This document shows, one piece after another, positions 47,604 through 58,640 of a DNA stretch of 64,000 nucleotides (the stretch's first letter is position 1; each line of letters opens with the position of its first letter). The DNA lies in the NCBI GenBank assembly GCA_032622095.1, contig CP136066.1, forward strand, positions 175,831,164-175,895,163, written 5' to 3'. The DNA comes from Siphonodentalium dalli. Lineage: Eukaryota; Mollusca; Scaphopoda; Gadilida; Siphonodentaliidae. Under the pieces are notes generated by a model, which saw only the letters and a list, made by a program, of their open reading frames with translations, was not told the origin of the DNA and made no database searches. Position numbers and translations under genes: made by a program.

Positions 47604-49592
47604 ATGGCGTCCTCGTCACGAAGTCTGTGCAGTGAGGACTCACATGAGCTATCTCTACGTTATAAACGGATTCTGCTGCAACATCATATCAGTAGACGTG
47701 CGGCACGTCGGTCGACTGATCGTTATAAAACGACATTAGTAGGGAGCGCCGCGAGCGGAATTGACACTACAAGAAGTGATGTAGATATTCTGTTCGAACC
47801 TCGAAACATAATAATAGATGAATCCAGTTTGAGATACCGACATGACCTCCCGTGTTATGTCCGGATATCTACTGAGGGATTAGCTGGTCTCGTACCAAAC
47901 GTCATCTTGGGTGACGGGAAATACGTGCTGGCTGATCCCATCAGAGACATGTGTGAAGAGATCTTTGGACAAACTAACGATGCTGATGGATTATCAAAGG
48001 TTGGTAAGGTATTCAATGTGCTACACATCACCAGCGACGCTGTTCCACAACTACGAATCAGTGGTATTCCACAGACAGCACGCTTATTTTCCACACGCGA
48101 CCGGTCATGGCCATCAGACGATATTATATCGATAATTAGTACCGGGGAATTCCACCTTGCGGCACGACCTGCTCCATCAGACCCGGACAGCGAGCACGAT
48201 TTCTGTCTGTCGTTCGCTAAGGCAGAAGTCGTGCTGTTGAGAACAATGTCAGTTAACCAGAAACTCAGTATAAAGCTTTTGAAGATAATCGGACGCGTCG
48301 TCGATTTTGGCCGGGGAGTGTTGACGTCCTACCATCTGAAGACGTCAGCTCTCTGGCATTTCGAGCAGACGGACGCTCCATTCTGGGAAAATGACATATC
48401 AGTAGTGGCTATATTAAAGAGACTTGATCAGTATTTAAAAGAAAGATTCCTGCCTCATTATTTTGTTCCTGAAATGAACTTGTTGACTGGTGTCTCGGAA
48501 TCTGATCTGATATACCTCCGCAGGCGTCTGTGGTCTCTTCTCGGGTTGTTTATCGTCACTGATGATATCGCGGGAATGACATCAGACACAAGGATGTGGC
48601 TCGCTTGTTTTGTCAGTAACTGTTGTCATCTCTTTGAAACCAACCAGAACAATACGCAGACGGGTCATATGTCTAATATCGGGAACATACTCGAGGCAGC
48701 AGAGGTCATGTATGGAATCGGGATTGTATCCCATAATTTCATGAAACATCGAATATCCGCATCTGTAGTGACGAGGATCCCAACCTGTGCAGTCAGACGC
48801 CACTATGTCGACGAAGTTAAATCATTGCTTCTGCCATTTAATAAGACGGTTGATCTTTGGATTCGTTCTAGACAATTTGACTATTTTGGATTTGACCAAT
48901 TTGTTGACGCTTTGTCTGACATCATGACTTCGACTGCGGAACCTTTAGAAGAGTTCTTCGTGATCAGATCGGCAGGTAAAAATAAAGGGGGCCGTCGTGC
49001 TGTACAAATATTGCGAAAACCAGAAATTATAATGAATAAATGGTTAGATTTCATCGATGATATCATTACCAAGTTTCAACGATACGGGAACATTGTTGCC
49101 GACCAAGTTTTACGTGGTATGTCACATAACTCACGTGGTGACAGCCGAGTAAGCAGCAATCTGTGCGAGGAAAACATCTACAAAGTTCTTAATAAAATTA
49201 CCAAAGAGTTGCTAACGTTTGCAGTCGGGCATATTGAAACTTTCAGCTATCCTCTCGATAATAATGACAACTATTCATTCAGGCCGGTGCTAGTCAGCGA
49301 CTGTCGGGCAAACAATTTCATAATACATGATGTTATCGATAGACTTTTCCTTAACGTCGAGTACGCTCTCGTTACGAGCGGTCGGATCAAGGCATCTGGT
49401 GGATCAGGTGATCAGAAGGGAAGAATAATGCGAACGATGAATCCTGAGAGTCCAGAATATCGATGTTACTCGGCGCTCATATGTTTGTGCAAGGTGATTA
49501 ATCAATTCGACGTGTTGTGTTCAGTGTCAGTTGAGCAACAAACTTGGATGGAATTCATTGCCGCCACATTCCGCCGAGAGCATTGTTCGTAA
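47604..49592 (+). CDS. Mab-21/cGAS-like nucleotidyltransferase (cGLR), copy 2
   Basis: A 662-residue single-exon ORF, paralogue of 6216-8168. It keeps G47-S48, D59 and D61 (SDVDILFEP) and D145 (TSDAVPQL), the Mab-21 segments SFAKAEVVLL and SYHLKTSALWHFE, and LPHYFVPEMNLL. It has twelve extra residues near the N-terminus (a 36-base in-frame difference after MASSSRS). The first 320 or so residues are very close to copy 1; the C-terminal half differs much more but keeps KGGRR and the end region. With all three acidic residues kept, it could be active. Ligand, product and partners are unknown, and the sequence divergence could mean different ligand preference. Confidence 0.88.
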   Translation: MASSSRSLCSEDSHELSLRYKRILLQHHISRRAARRSTDRYKTTLVGSAASGIDTTRSDVDILFEPRNIIIDESSLRYRHDLPCYVRISTEGLAGLVPNVILGDGKYVLADPIRDMCEEIFGQTNDADGLSKVGKVFNVLHITSDAVPQLRISGIPQTARLFSTRDRSWPSDDIISIISTGEFHLAARPAPSDPDSEHDFCLSFAKAEVVLLRTMSVNQKLSIKLLKIIGRVVDFGRGVLTSYHLKTSALWHFEQTDAPFWENDISVVAILKRLDQYLKERFLPHYFVPEMNLLTGVSESDLIYLRRRLWSLLGLFIVTDDIAGMTSDTRMWLACFVSNCCHLFETNQNNTQTGHMSNIGNILEAAEVMYGIGIVSHNFMKHRISASVVTRIPTCAVRRHYVDEVKSLLLPFNKTVDLWIRSRQFDYFGFDQFVDALSDIMTSTAEPLEEFFVIRSAGKNKGGRRAVQILRKPEIIMNKWLDFIDDIITKFQRYGNIVADQVLRGMSHNSRGDSRVSSNLCEENIYKVLNKITKELLTFAVGHIETFSYPLDNNDNYSFRPVLVSDCRANNFIIHDVIDRLFLNVEYALVTSGRIKASGGSGDQKGRIMRTMNPESPEYRCYSALICLCKVINQFDVLCSVSVEQQTWMEFIAATFRREHCS

Positions 49593-50405
49593 AATGCTAC
49601 GTCATTGAAGCTGAATGGGAAGCATGATCACACATAAACTCGTGGAAGGTACCATGCATGTGTATACGATTCACACATAAACTCGAGGAAAGTACCATGC
49701 ATGTGTATACGATTCACACATAAACTCGATGAAGGTACCATGCATGTGTATACGATTCACAGACAACCTGAATGGACAGAATCGCGAACATCGTTAAAAT
49801 GAATTACTAGAATACAAATTGCTTACTCATATTATCATCCAATCACCTGACAGGGTTCTTTTATATGTTGGTTCGATATACCCTGTAAATATAAAAGGGG
49901 TATATTCCACCATATTTATATATATAGTTCAGTCTAACCTCCATCGAGTAACCATATAATTACTAGAATACAAAGCATATTTTATTTCACCACAAATGTC
50001 TTGCTCATAGTATCATCCAATCACCTGACAGTGTGTTTTTAATGTTGGTTCGATATACCCTGTAAATATAAAAGGGGCATATTCCGCCATAGTTAGTTGC
50101 TTTTAACCTCCAGCGAGTAACCATAGTTACCACACACACTGCATCGAGGTGGATAACAATATCCAGCAACATGCATCATATATGGATGGAACATAATCTC
50201 CAACGCCCGCAAGCATAAAACCGTTCGTAAGGTTTACTTCTTAGAACATAGATATGAATCGCGATAACTAATAAACGAAGTGAGTAAACACAGACTCGAT
50301 GTGTCGAGGTGAATATCACTATTCAGCGACACATATCAAAGATGGATGGAACTCAGGGTTTCCAAGTTGCGACAACCGCGATCATAAACGCCGTTCGTGA
50401 ACGTT
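49593..50405 (+). other. 3' flank of cGLR copy 2 with local duplications
   Basis: A 44-base unit with CACACATAAACTCG and GTACCATGCATGTGTATACG is repeated three times at 49630-49760. A unit of about 165 bases (TTACTAGAATACAAA, ATCATCCAATCACCTGACAG, GATATACCCTGTAAATATAA) occurs twice at 49800-50110. ATGGATGGAAC appears at 50180 and 50342, matching the start of the ORF after copy 1, but neither reading frame here is long. Confidence 0.7.
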
Positions 50406-50410
50406 ATACG

Positions 50411-50756
50411 TCAATAGGGAGGTTTAGATTGAAAAAAAAAATTCAAAATTCGCACGTAAGACATAACATACTATAATTCGAGAGAGCCCAGTCAGCTATA
50501 TATTATTTTTAAACGAACATAAAGCGGTTTCGTTCCCTATCAATGAGACACGCAACGTGTCGTACTATAGTCAGCAGTAAATAGGGCCGCTACTCGCGTC
50601 TATCAATTCACACTCGATCGGTGCTATGCGGAGTTTATCAGCAGACTATAGTTGGTCTATCACTGACCACGATCTCCCGCCGTGAGGAACAGTATAATCT
50701 GATATTGCTTGACGGGTAAAGTTTGAAGTTTTCAATCTAAACCTCCATATTGAAGC
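50411..50756. mobile_element. Short MITE with GGAGGTTTAGATTG ends
   Basis: GGAGGTTTAGATTGAAAA at the left faces TTTTCAATCTAAACCTCC at the right, with ATA next to each end. Related fragments occur at 24055, 27038 and 51020. Confidence 0.65.
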
Positions 50757-51223
50757 CTACCATTGACTAGGACCTGATAACCACACAATTACGTACAAAC
50801 TAATCACACCAAACATAATCATATCACCTTACTGCGAGTGGCAAAACTATTTTAAACCACACTATTTTCTAACAAACGGACTCGTAGTCTTCAATTCTGC
50901 GAAAAATGTTTTTGGACCGTACGAAAATGTACGACTTGTATAAGCCATTCTTAGTCTATCAGTGTTATTTTATTGTGAAATAATTCAAACTTCACACGTA
51001 CGACATAACAGACTATAATACCATGATGAATAGTATAATCTGATATTACTTGAAGTTTTCAATCTAAACCTCCATATTGAAGCTGGTGTGGGACCTGATC
51101 ACACACACACGAAGCAGTATGTCTATAGTATATACATTGTATATATATTTGATTAGATCATTGCTTGTCATGAATCTCTACTCTGATTACATCCGTATAT
51201 ATCATAATCCACCAGCTCAAATC
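50757..51223. other. No gene seen; one MITE fragment
   Basis: TTGAAGTTTTCAATCTAAAC and CCTCCATATTGAAGC recur at 51050-51080. The rest is featureless. Confidence 0.5.
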
Positions 51224-51362
51224 ATAGGAACGTGTTCATGTTCTGACAGGGAAGTTTATAACATTAAATTATAGGAACGTGTTCATGTTCTGACAGGGAA
51301 GGTTATAACATTAAATTATAGGAACGTGTTCATGTTCTGACAGGGAAGGTTATAACATTGAC
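51224..51362. repeat. 47-bp tandem repeat, three units
   Basis: AGGAACGTGTTCATGTTCTG and ACAGGGAAGGTTATAACATT recur at 51226, 51273 and 51320. Confidence 0.92.
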
Positions 51363-51949
51363 TAAACATTTCAGCTATATTATATCTCCAAAAGTTGCAA
51401 AACATGCAATCTGGAGTTGGTACCATGGCCCCTTATTATGAAATAGATTATTAAGGAACATGTATACTGACAAATTAATATATTCCCTGTTTTGTGTGTT
51501 GAATGCTATAAATGTCCCCGTCAGGACGTCAACATGTTCCCATATTTTAAACGGATGGAAGATACCCTCTACGTGCGTAGCCAGAGCAGAAATTCACGAC
51601 ATGATCTAATACTTGTCGACCCATTCATATATTCTATAAGAGAGAGAAATATATTCAGCACATGCTTTGGAAACAGACAATCGTATATTTTACAACCATA
51701 TATAGGCTTGAAATACAAAGGCATCTCAACATAATTATTTTTTATTATATTATTATTATCATTTTTATGTTCCTGTCTAAAAAAAACCTGAACTATAAAT
51801 GCAATTGTAAAATAACCACCAAATTATTGTCAACATTTTGGGACCACTATTATCACAGGGACACATAAGATCCAACAGAAACGCCGTATCACGCATCGCA
51901 AAAGATAGCGACGTTGGAAAAGCTTGCGGGACAAATACGCCTTATCAAA
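51363..51949. other. No gene seen; possible promoter at the right end
   Basis: Mostly AT-rich. From about 51840 the sequence becomes less AT-rich and CpG-bearing up to the ATG at 51950, as expected for a 5' UTR or promoter of the candidate gene there. Confidence 0.4.
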
Positions 51950-52559
51950 ATGGCGGCGCTTCCGGTCGAGATGGGCGATTCACTTATTGTATGGCTATCG
52001 CGGAAGGATGGAATCCATGGCTTCGGACATACCATCGTAGATACACGTGTGAGGTGAGTTGCATACACTCCCTTGTAGGTTGCAGCGTCCACTGTTCGGG
52101 AAGTTGTGGGTTCAAGGCCAAATTATAGTGATGAACGATACATCTCTTTTTGATAATACAAGACAACACCATTAGCATCTCAGTTGAAGCATGGAGTTAA
52201 TATGATAAACATGAAGTTTTGTGTCAGTTTTGACATGATGAGAATCCATAGCATCAGGGTCAAACTGTGGTGTCAAATTCTGAAGTGGTGTTGACAAATA
52301 TGATACACCTTAGATGCACATTTCAATGCACACGGATTGGTTCAAGTGATGTCACCTGATATATATATACGTATAAATTGTATTCGCGAGGCAAGGAAAA
52401 TACACGCATTCTGGTTGGATATCAGCGTCCATTTGAAATGGACAACGTTTTATATTTATTTTCAGTTGTGAGCCGAAAAACAAAATCCAACCCTATCTCA
52501 GTAAAATGTGTTTGCTTCTCGCAAGTGCATGTATAACAACTCAGAAATACCTCAATTGA
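51950..52559 (+). CDS. Possible two-exon small gene (51950-52053, 52466-52559)
   Basis: The ATG sits in a good context (TCAAAATGGCGGCG). Exon one encodes MAALPVEMGDSLIVWLSRKD and onward, 34 codons plus two bases, and ends GAG before GTGAGT, a strong donor at 52054. A T-rich stretch and TTTTCAG make an acceptor at 52465. Joined, the frame is kept through 30 further codons (starting CEPKNKIQPYLSKM) to TGA at 52557-52559, giving 65 residues. Phase agreement and strong splice sites support it; no family is recognised. Exon two may have another end if more exons follow. Confidence 0.35.
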
Positions 52560-52774
52560 CATCAGAAGTGTATCTATGGGGGAGTATGTCCACCACCGCG
52601 ACATACACACCATTGGCATGTATTTGGCATCTGATGCACATCGTGCTGGTAAATGAATAACAAGCGACGATTGTCGCCCCCCTCAAAAACCGGTTTAATT
52701 GAAATTTAAAAAAAATATATATAATTTAACATTCTGTTTACCACGATGGCAGAGATATAAAACAATTTCCAATA

Positions 52775-52870
52775 TGCGTTAGCAATACATTAGTCGATAG
52801 AATGTTAATACATTGGTCGATATACTGTTTTTCAATCCATTGGTCGATAGAATATTTTTCCAAGCAATTG
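52775..52870. repeat. Short repeat around ATTGGTCGATA
   Basis: AATACATTAGTCGATAGAAT, AATACATTGGTCGATATACT and AATCCATTGGTCGATAGAAT follow each other at spacings of about 27 bases. Confidence 0.75.
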
Positions 52871-52872
52871 CG

Positions 52873-53406
52873 TCACGAAAACAACCCACTTCTCGAATTG
52901 ATAAGAAATGTTGATATCTTTTCGATATTAAAGTTAACTTTATGTAAATGTGGTGCGCATTGGATGTCGACGTCTTTCTGGAGAAATAATTTGTTTGTCG
53001 GATTCCGTAAAAATTGGGAAAACATATCTTTTCGTCCCTTTACAGTCGAAAATATCGAAGTTGTCCAACAGTGTGTTATAATGTTATTCGGAAATGTATG
53101 CCCGTAGCTCTCAAATAACGATCTCACTCGCAATCTTCTGTTAGAGAATACATGTTTCAATTTTATAAATGTGTGGTCACAATAAAATCTTTGTTTTAAA
53201 GATTTACAACTTTGTTTCCTTCCGCTCGATGTAGTTATCGAAAAATGCTTTAAATTATTGTGGTAGTTTATGAAGTCTTCTCCTATTAATTGATTATTAA
53301 AGTATATGTTGATTTTACTGGATATGTTGTTGTTGTGTCGGTTGTAATAGGTGTCGTTGGCGACCATTTGATTTCTTGCTGTTAGGTCGCGTTCACAAGC
53401 TCGCAC
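52873..53406 (-). CDS. Unidentified 177-codon ORF
   Basis: The longest ORF outside the two cGLR genes and repeats. It has mixed composition (basic segment near SSGRKQSCKSLKQRF, then VFSNRRLRVRSLFESYG), with no signal peptide, membrane segment or motif I recognise. A 101-codon ORF overlaps it on the + strand, so chance or an old transposon fragment are both possible. Confidence 0.2.
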   Translation of the reverse strand: MRACERDLTARNQMVANDTYYNRHNNNISSKINIYFNNQLIGEDFINYHNNLKHFSITTSSGRKQSCKSLKQRFYCDHTFIKLKHVFSNRRLRVRSLFESYGHTFPNNIITHCWTTSIFSTVKGRKDMFSQFLRNPTNKLFLQKDVDIQCAPHLHKVNFNIEKISTFLINSRSGLFS

Positions 53407-54984
53407 ATTTGCCTGTCATTTTAGCAGGAATTTCGATACAGAAATCTGGAATGTGCCAGAAAACGAACGCAAACATGCTAAATGCATCGGTACCACGTGA
53501 TATCGATACCACGTGACAGTGTACCACATATAACTATGTGAGAAGTCAAAACGAACGCAAACATGCTTGTAAATGCATCGGTACCATAGCTAACTGTATC
53601 AGAAGTAAAAACTTTGTAATTCCACGATGCTACCGACATTTGCCTATAAATAGCATTATTTTTTTTCTTCACAAGAATAAACCATAAAGGTAGTTGCATC
53701 ATTACATGTGGAAGTACAGGAATTTTACTTATCTTTGCGTTAGCTTTGATAAGGTAGTTTTCTATGACGATATGCCTGAAAAAGATATCACACAAATGTG
53801 CCAGTGTGTGCACGCAGCCTTAGGAGCCTCTGTTCATCGGAGTCGAGATCTCTAGACGAACTTAAGACTTAGGACGTGTAATCGGCGTAACTGTTGTTAT
53901 ATTTACATTCAATAACGAATTCTACACATCTTAGTTTCAGTGTGCTGTTCAACAATAGACACCTTTCGCACAATGAACACGTGACTGATAACGATTACAG
54001 ATGGCTAATAATAGTAGTAAATTTGTTGGACGGTCAAATTATTTTCTCTCGCAGAATTGACTATATACTAGTCCGTTTGTGAGAAAATCGTTGCGTTCAA
54101 ATTTCTTGCCACGCACCGTAAGTTGATATGATAATGTTTGCCGTGATTATTTTGTACTTTATTATGTTGTTATCGGGTCATAGTCAGTGGTAAGATCGAT
54201 GTGTTATTAAAGCCAAATGGCGATTTGCGCTCCTAGGTGCACATGGTATTATTCACTTTTGAATTGTTCCCAGTATGGAAATAGGTCGATACATATCTGA
54301 ACTACTTTTCTTCGAGCATTCTGTAACCCAAAAAATACGCATTGCAGTTATGAAAAATACAACTATGAACACGGTGTTTGGGTCCCAAACAAAAAACAGC
54401 CAATTGCATGACATGGAACGGAACAGAGCGTTTTGTGTTAGTCTATTCCTGATATAGTAGAACTAAAGAGCGGTTGTCTGATTTCTGGATAAATTTTTAA
54501 AACAGCATTGAAAATGGTATGTGAGCATATGAAGCCGGTATATCAATATTTGGTGCATTTATCTACATCTTGTATCCGCCCCTTCAAATTACGTAGACAC
54601 GATTTGGCGGTTCGAATGAGCCATGTCCGTTTAATTAATATCATAGACATAAATAAACATACAACCAATTAACATAGTATACTGTTAAGAGATGCTGGTG
54701 CAGACGGGTTCCGAATTTACCGAACAAAGAAGAGGATTATGGTAATAGAGAGGTTTCGCAACTGACGGACGGATAGAATAACGGATGCGAATAGCTATTC
54801 GAATCCGTAAAATTCACGTGGAGCAAAAAAAAAAACGATTAAGATTATTGAACAGTTTGGATTTTATAAATAATAAATCGATCTAGATTACACGAAACGC
54901 CAAATGAGTTAGCACTAATATCGTTATGTATACAGCAGAAGGAGAACATGCAGTGACTCAGTGACTCAGTGAGGTGCAGTGACT
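53407..54984. other. No gene seen; small duplications
   Basis: AACGAACGCAAACATGCT and AAATGCATCGGTACCA recur at about 53460 and 53550. A TGACTCAG cluster lies at 54950-54985. Short ORFs show no recognisable features. Confidence 0.5.
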
Positions 54985-55140
54985 CACACCCTCAACTTTG
55001 GTTAACATTTTCAACAGTTGGAAATTTCATACCTGACACAACATTAGCTGGAACATTCACACAGCAATACATTGAAATTGTTCTCGTAGTTTGATATTCA
55101 GACAGTTAATTAGTGGGGATTTTTTGACTAAATTTTTTTA
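54985..55140. repeat. Dispersed repeat shared with 39690-39905
   Basis: CCCTCAACTTTGGTTAACAT, TCAACAGTTGGAAATTTC, TTGAAATTGTTCTC and TAGTGGGGATTTTTT in the same order as at 39750-39905. Confidence 0.6.
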
Positions 55141-55556
55141 ATGATTGGTCTTTTGAAGAAACACTTCTCTTTAATAACGCTCTTTACAGAAATCTTTTAT
55201 TAATTTATGATTATCTCAGTTATATTTAGTCCATATAATCATCCCAAAAGGGAGTTTATTTAATATTGGCTTGTTGGCTCCGGTTATTCCCCCTCCGAAT
55301 AAATAATGATAAACATTTTAACCACGTGTTACTCAGATTGAATACTAATCGCACGTTTCGTGATTCATTTACGAGATCGCTGCCCAATATTGCACGGACT
55401 TCGTTTGGAAATAGAACATAGCTATCTGACCATGCACATGATTGTGTACTGGATAAGAAGTTCCCGCATCGGAAACAGAGATGTATAGTCTGTCACGTGA
55501 CGTTAGAAGTTGTTCGATCTTCACTTCCTTATATTGATCCCTGAAATCGGACCAGA

Positions 55557-56157
55557 GGCCTGTACTATAGATTTACAATTGCCGTGTTTGAACAGGTATA
55601 CAAAGTTATGGGAGGTACACAGGAGGCGTGAAGTGTAATTGACCACTGTATTGTAATAGAGTAGATTATACCCGTGTGCTCATTACCGATGGGTGATTGG
55701 GTTTGATCAGAATGGTATTCAATATATTACTCCAGCGATTTTGCATGACAACCCAACTAGAAATTGAAATACATCTTAAAACTTGAAAAGTTGGAACAGA
55801 CGATAACCATTGATGACATATAACACAATGCACGAACGGTTGCGGCGTACTCACTGAGCGATTATTTAAAGGATACCGATTAACACTAATACAATTGAAC
55901 ACGGATTACCCATGCACTAGCGATAACATATCAATGAGTGTCTCCGAGGAATATTTTTTTTCAATGGTCCATCAAGTCACATGTGGTAAACCTATTATTT
56001 TATGTGTCACCATGCATGTAAACGAGGCGTTGCAAGAAATCGCATTTTCACTGTAAGAATAAGAGTGGAGGTCTATGGTAATCGACACCGTCTGTATGCC
56101 CCACATAACCTTGTACACGTGTTCAAACACGGCAATTGTAAATCTATAGTACAGGCC
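55557..56157. mobile_element. Element with 53-bp inverted ends, 601 bp
   Basis: GGCCTGTACTATAGATTTAC and the following bases through AAAGTTATG pair with 56105-56157 with about four mismatches. No clear target duplication was seen. The interior has no convincing ORF. Confidence 0.7.
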
Positions 56158-57529
56158 CCTGGATGTAACACATTTATAGATACTCAATGTTGTATCCACA
56201 TTCTTGATCTTTGGAACCAGGACTGAGGTCATAGTATCTTGCTCACCATGGCGATAATGACCGTATGACATCACCTGTCCAGCAGTTTAGAAGTGACGAC
56301 TTTAACTTCTTCGACTTAGGAAACTGGTGAGCCCGTTATTATATAAATTAAAATATATGCCACAAAAAGAAAACAATACATACACAATCAGTGCTAGGTT
56401 CGTGTTACGATGCATGGATTATGGATATAAGACTGTCTGACACTTTATGTTAAAGTTACTCAATCCGATTCGATGGTCCCCATATCATCACATTCCAACA
56501 ACAACAACAACAACAACATTTTTTGAAATGCCGCTTCAGTTATCAGAATCTAAAAATTGCCCAAAAATAATGAAAAAGCTCAATCAACTGTAGTATAAAA
56601 TCGACGAAATTTTGCCGGTTTGTCAGATAGCTTACACAAAAAGCCACTTGGTTTTAGAGTGATCCATCTTTACCCTCAATTTGGTCAAAGAAATTCTTCT
56701 CGTTGACTGTCTATTGGGTCACTTAAAATTAAAATAATAGATTTTAAACATCGATATCTGATCACTCTGAGCTGTGATGGGTGGGTTCCTCGACTCGAAT
56801 CAAATATTTTTTACACCCGAAGCCAAGGAAATGGTAATTTGCGAGCGTTAATTCGGATTGAGTACCTTTAAACGCGACACAGTTACTAAAAATCTTGTAT
56901 AGTGTAGAATCCGGGATCCATGTTTGCGTGCACATATCATACACCCTGGATTTGGCTTTATACATTGATAGCAGAATGGTTTGTAATTGATTTTTATCTA
57001 GACTTCTATTATTTTGGAAAATTCACCGTGTTTTACTTAATCGGTCAAATGTGCCGTCACTATGGAGGCACTATCCGACAAAAATAATTTGATAATTGTT
57101 CACATATTTGCTCTTTATTCACATTGGGTAAATTCAATTTTTCTTTCTTTTCGTATTGCAGAAGATTCGACCGATCTATAATATATGAGTGTAATATTTG
57201 GTCAATCAAAACTGATCCTTATTATTGTAACAATTTTGGGCATTTGGATGATTGTTCCAAACTACATTGTTCATGTAGTAACACAAATCTGAATTACTAA
57301 TTTTATGATTTGAGAGAAAATATAAATGAGTGGGGATAATTCCATACATAGTCAATGGAGCGATAAGGACCGAGCAAAGGTTATGTTCAAATATAATACC
57401 AGAGGCCAAATCGAAGAGCCATATGGAGTTTGGGATCAATCAGATTTAAAATAATTATGTTGACTGCATAGGGCATGTGGAACTATTTATTAGTGCAAAG
57501 TGTTAAATGGTAGATGGCTGCCAGCAGCC
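56158..57529. other. No confirmed gene; one repeat fragment
   Basis: 56765-56880 is an inverted relative of 18680-18790 (TTCCTCGACTCGAATCAAAT). An ACA-repeat lies at 56500-56520. A strong-looking acceptor (CTTTTCGTATTGCAG, 57163) opens a 46-codon frame containing RFDRSIIYECNIWS, but nothing further supports an exon. Confidence 0.4.
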
Positions 57530-58200
57530 ATGTTTTTATCAAACCCATTTAGAGATGATCATAAACATGCCTGTAAATATTCAAAACAGTTTCCGATAAA
57601 TGCGGGCTGCAGAGCTTTTTAACGAATTTCTCCCATCTAGAGGTCAACCAAAGATTCATATGAGGTTAAGTGACGATCAGATCAGGGGTGTAGCCTGTTT
57701 TGGTATGCTGAAGGATTTCGTCGTGCAAGGAATAAAGTCTAAGATGGCCGGTGGCGGCCATATTTTAAAACAAAAGTCATAAACAAAATTACACCTCCTC
57801 CCACCTCCCCAGTGGTCATCCAGAAGATCAATATAAGTTTGGTGACGTTCGGATGCGGGATATGGTCTGCATATATGGTACATGTATGCCAAAGCATTTA
57901 TTAATGCAAATAGTAAACTATTCTCTCATCTATGGGTAATTCTAAACTTGTCTGTGCATTTTCAAAATATTTCTCCGATAAATCCGGCTGCATTGTGTGC
58001 ACATGGATTCAAATTTTAAATCCAAGATGGCGGCATGTGGCTATGTTTTTAAAAGAATTTCGGAAAAAAATCTACCGCTCACATTTAGAGATCACCGGAA
58101 GATCCGTATGGAGTTTGGTGAATCGGATGAGAGGTGTGATATGCAGAGTGAGCTAAAGGAAATTGTTGATGGATGAATTACGAACGGACAGACGGACAGA
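57530..58200. repeat. Dispersed repeat with AAGATGGCGGC modules, about three units
   Basis: Units of roughly 230-250 bases share AAGATGGC, GGCCATATTTTTAAA-like, AATTTC-C, AGAAGATC-ATATG and GTTTGGTGA segments, and the block ends ACGGACAGACGGACAGACG. This ending is typical of invertebrate dispersed repeats. Confidence 0.6.
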
Positions 58201-58244
58201 CGAACCACGGAATGTTGATCAGGACGGTGGTATTATATGTATGT

Positions 58245-58440
58245 CATACATGGTACGTGTATTATATGTATTGTATACATGGTACGTGTATTATATGTAT
58301 GGCATACATGGTACGTGTAATATATGTATGGCATACATGGTACGTGTATTATATGTATGGCATACATGGTACGTGTATTATATGTACAGCATACATGGTA
58401 CGTGTATTATATGTACAGCATACATGGTACGTGTATAGTA
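58245..58440. repeat. 29-bp tandem repeat, seven units
   Basis: CATACATGGTACGTGTATTA and TATGTATGG recur every 29 bases. Three overlapping ORFs here are artefacts. Confidence 0.92.
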
Positions 58441-58499
58441 CACATAAAACAAACATGCAAGCGTGTATACTTATCGTGGACAACCCCAACTCAGTTCAT

Positions 58500-58640
58500 A
58501 TTAAAGTCGAGTCGCATCAATCGACCAGACCAGAGCAATACAGATTAAAGTCGAGTCGCATCAATCGACCAGATCAGAGCGGTTCAGATTAAAGATGAGT
58601 CGCATCAATCGACCAACTCAGATCGGTTCAGGTTCAAGTC
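58500..58640. repeat. 44-bp tandem repeat, three units
   Basis: ATTAAAGTCGAGTCGCATCA and ATCGACCAGA recur about every 44 bases, the third unit diverged. Confidence 0.9.

Noticed and set aside
52070-52125. RNA polymerase III B-box-like GGGTTCAAGGCC
   Set aside because: No convincing A-box at the right distance; probably chance within the intron of the candidate gene.
58163-58592. Three overlapping ORFs with YVWHTWYVYYM repeats
   Set aside because: Translation of the 29-bp tandem repeat.
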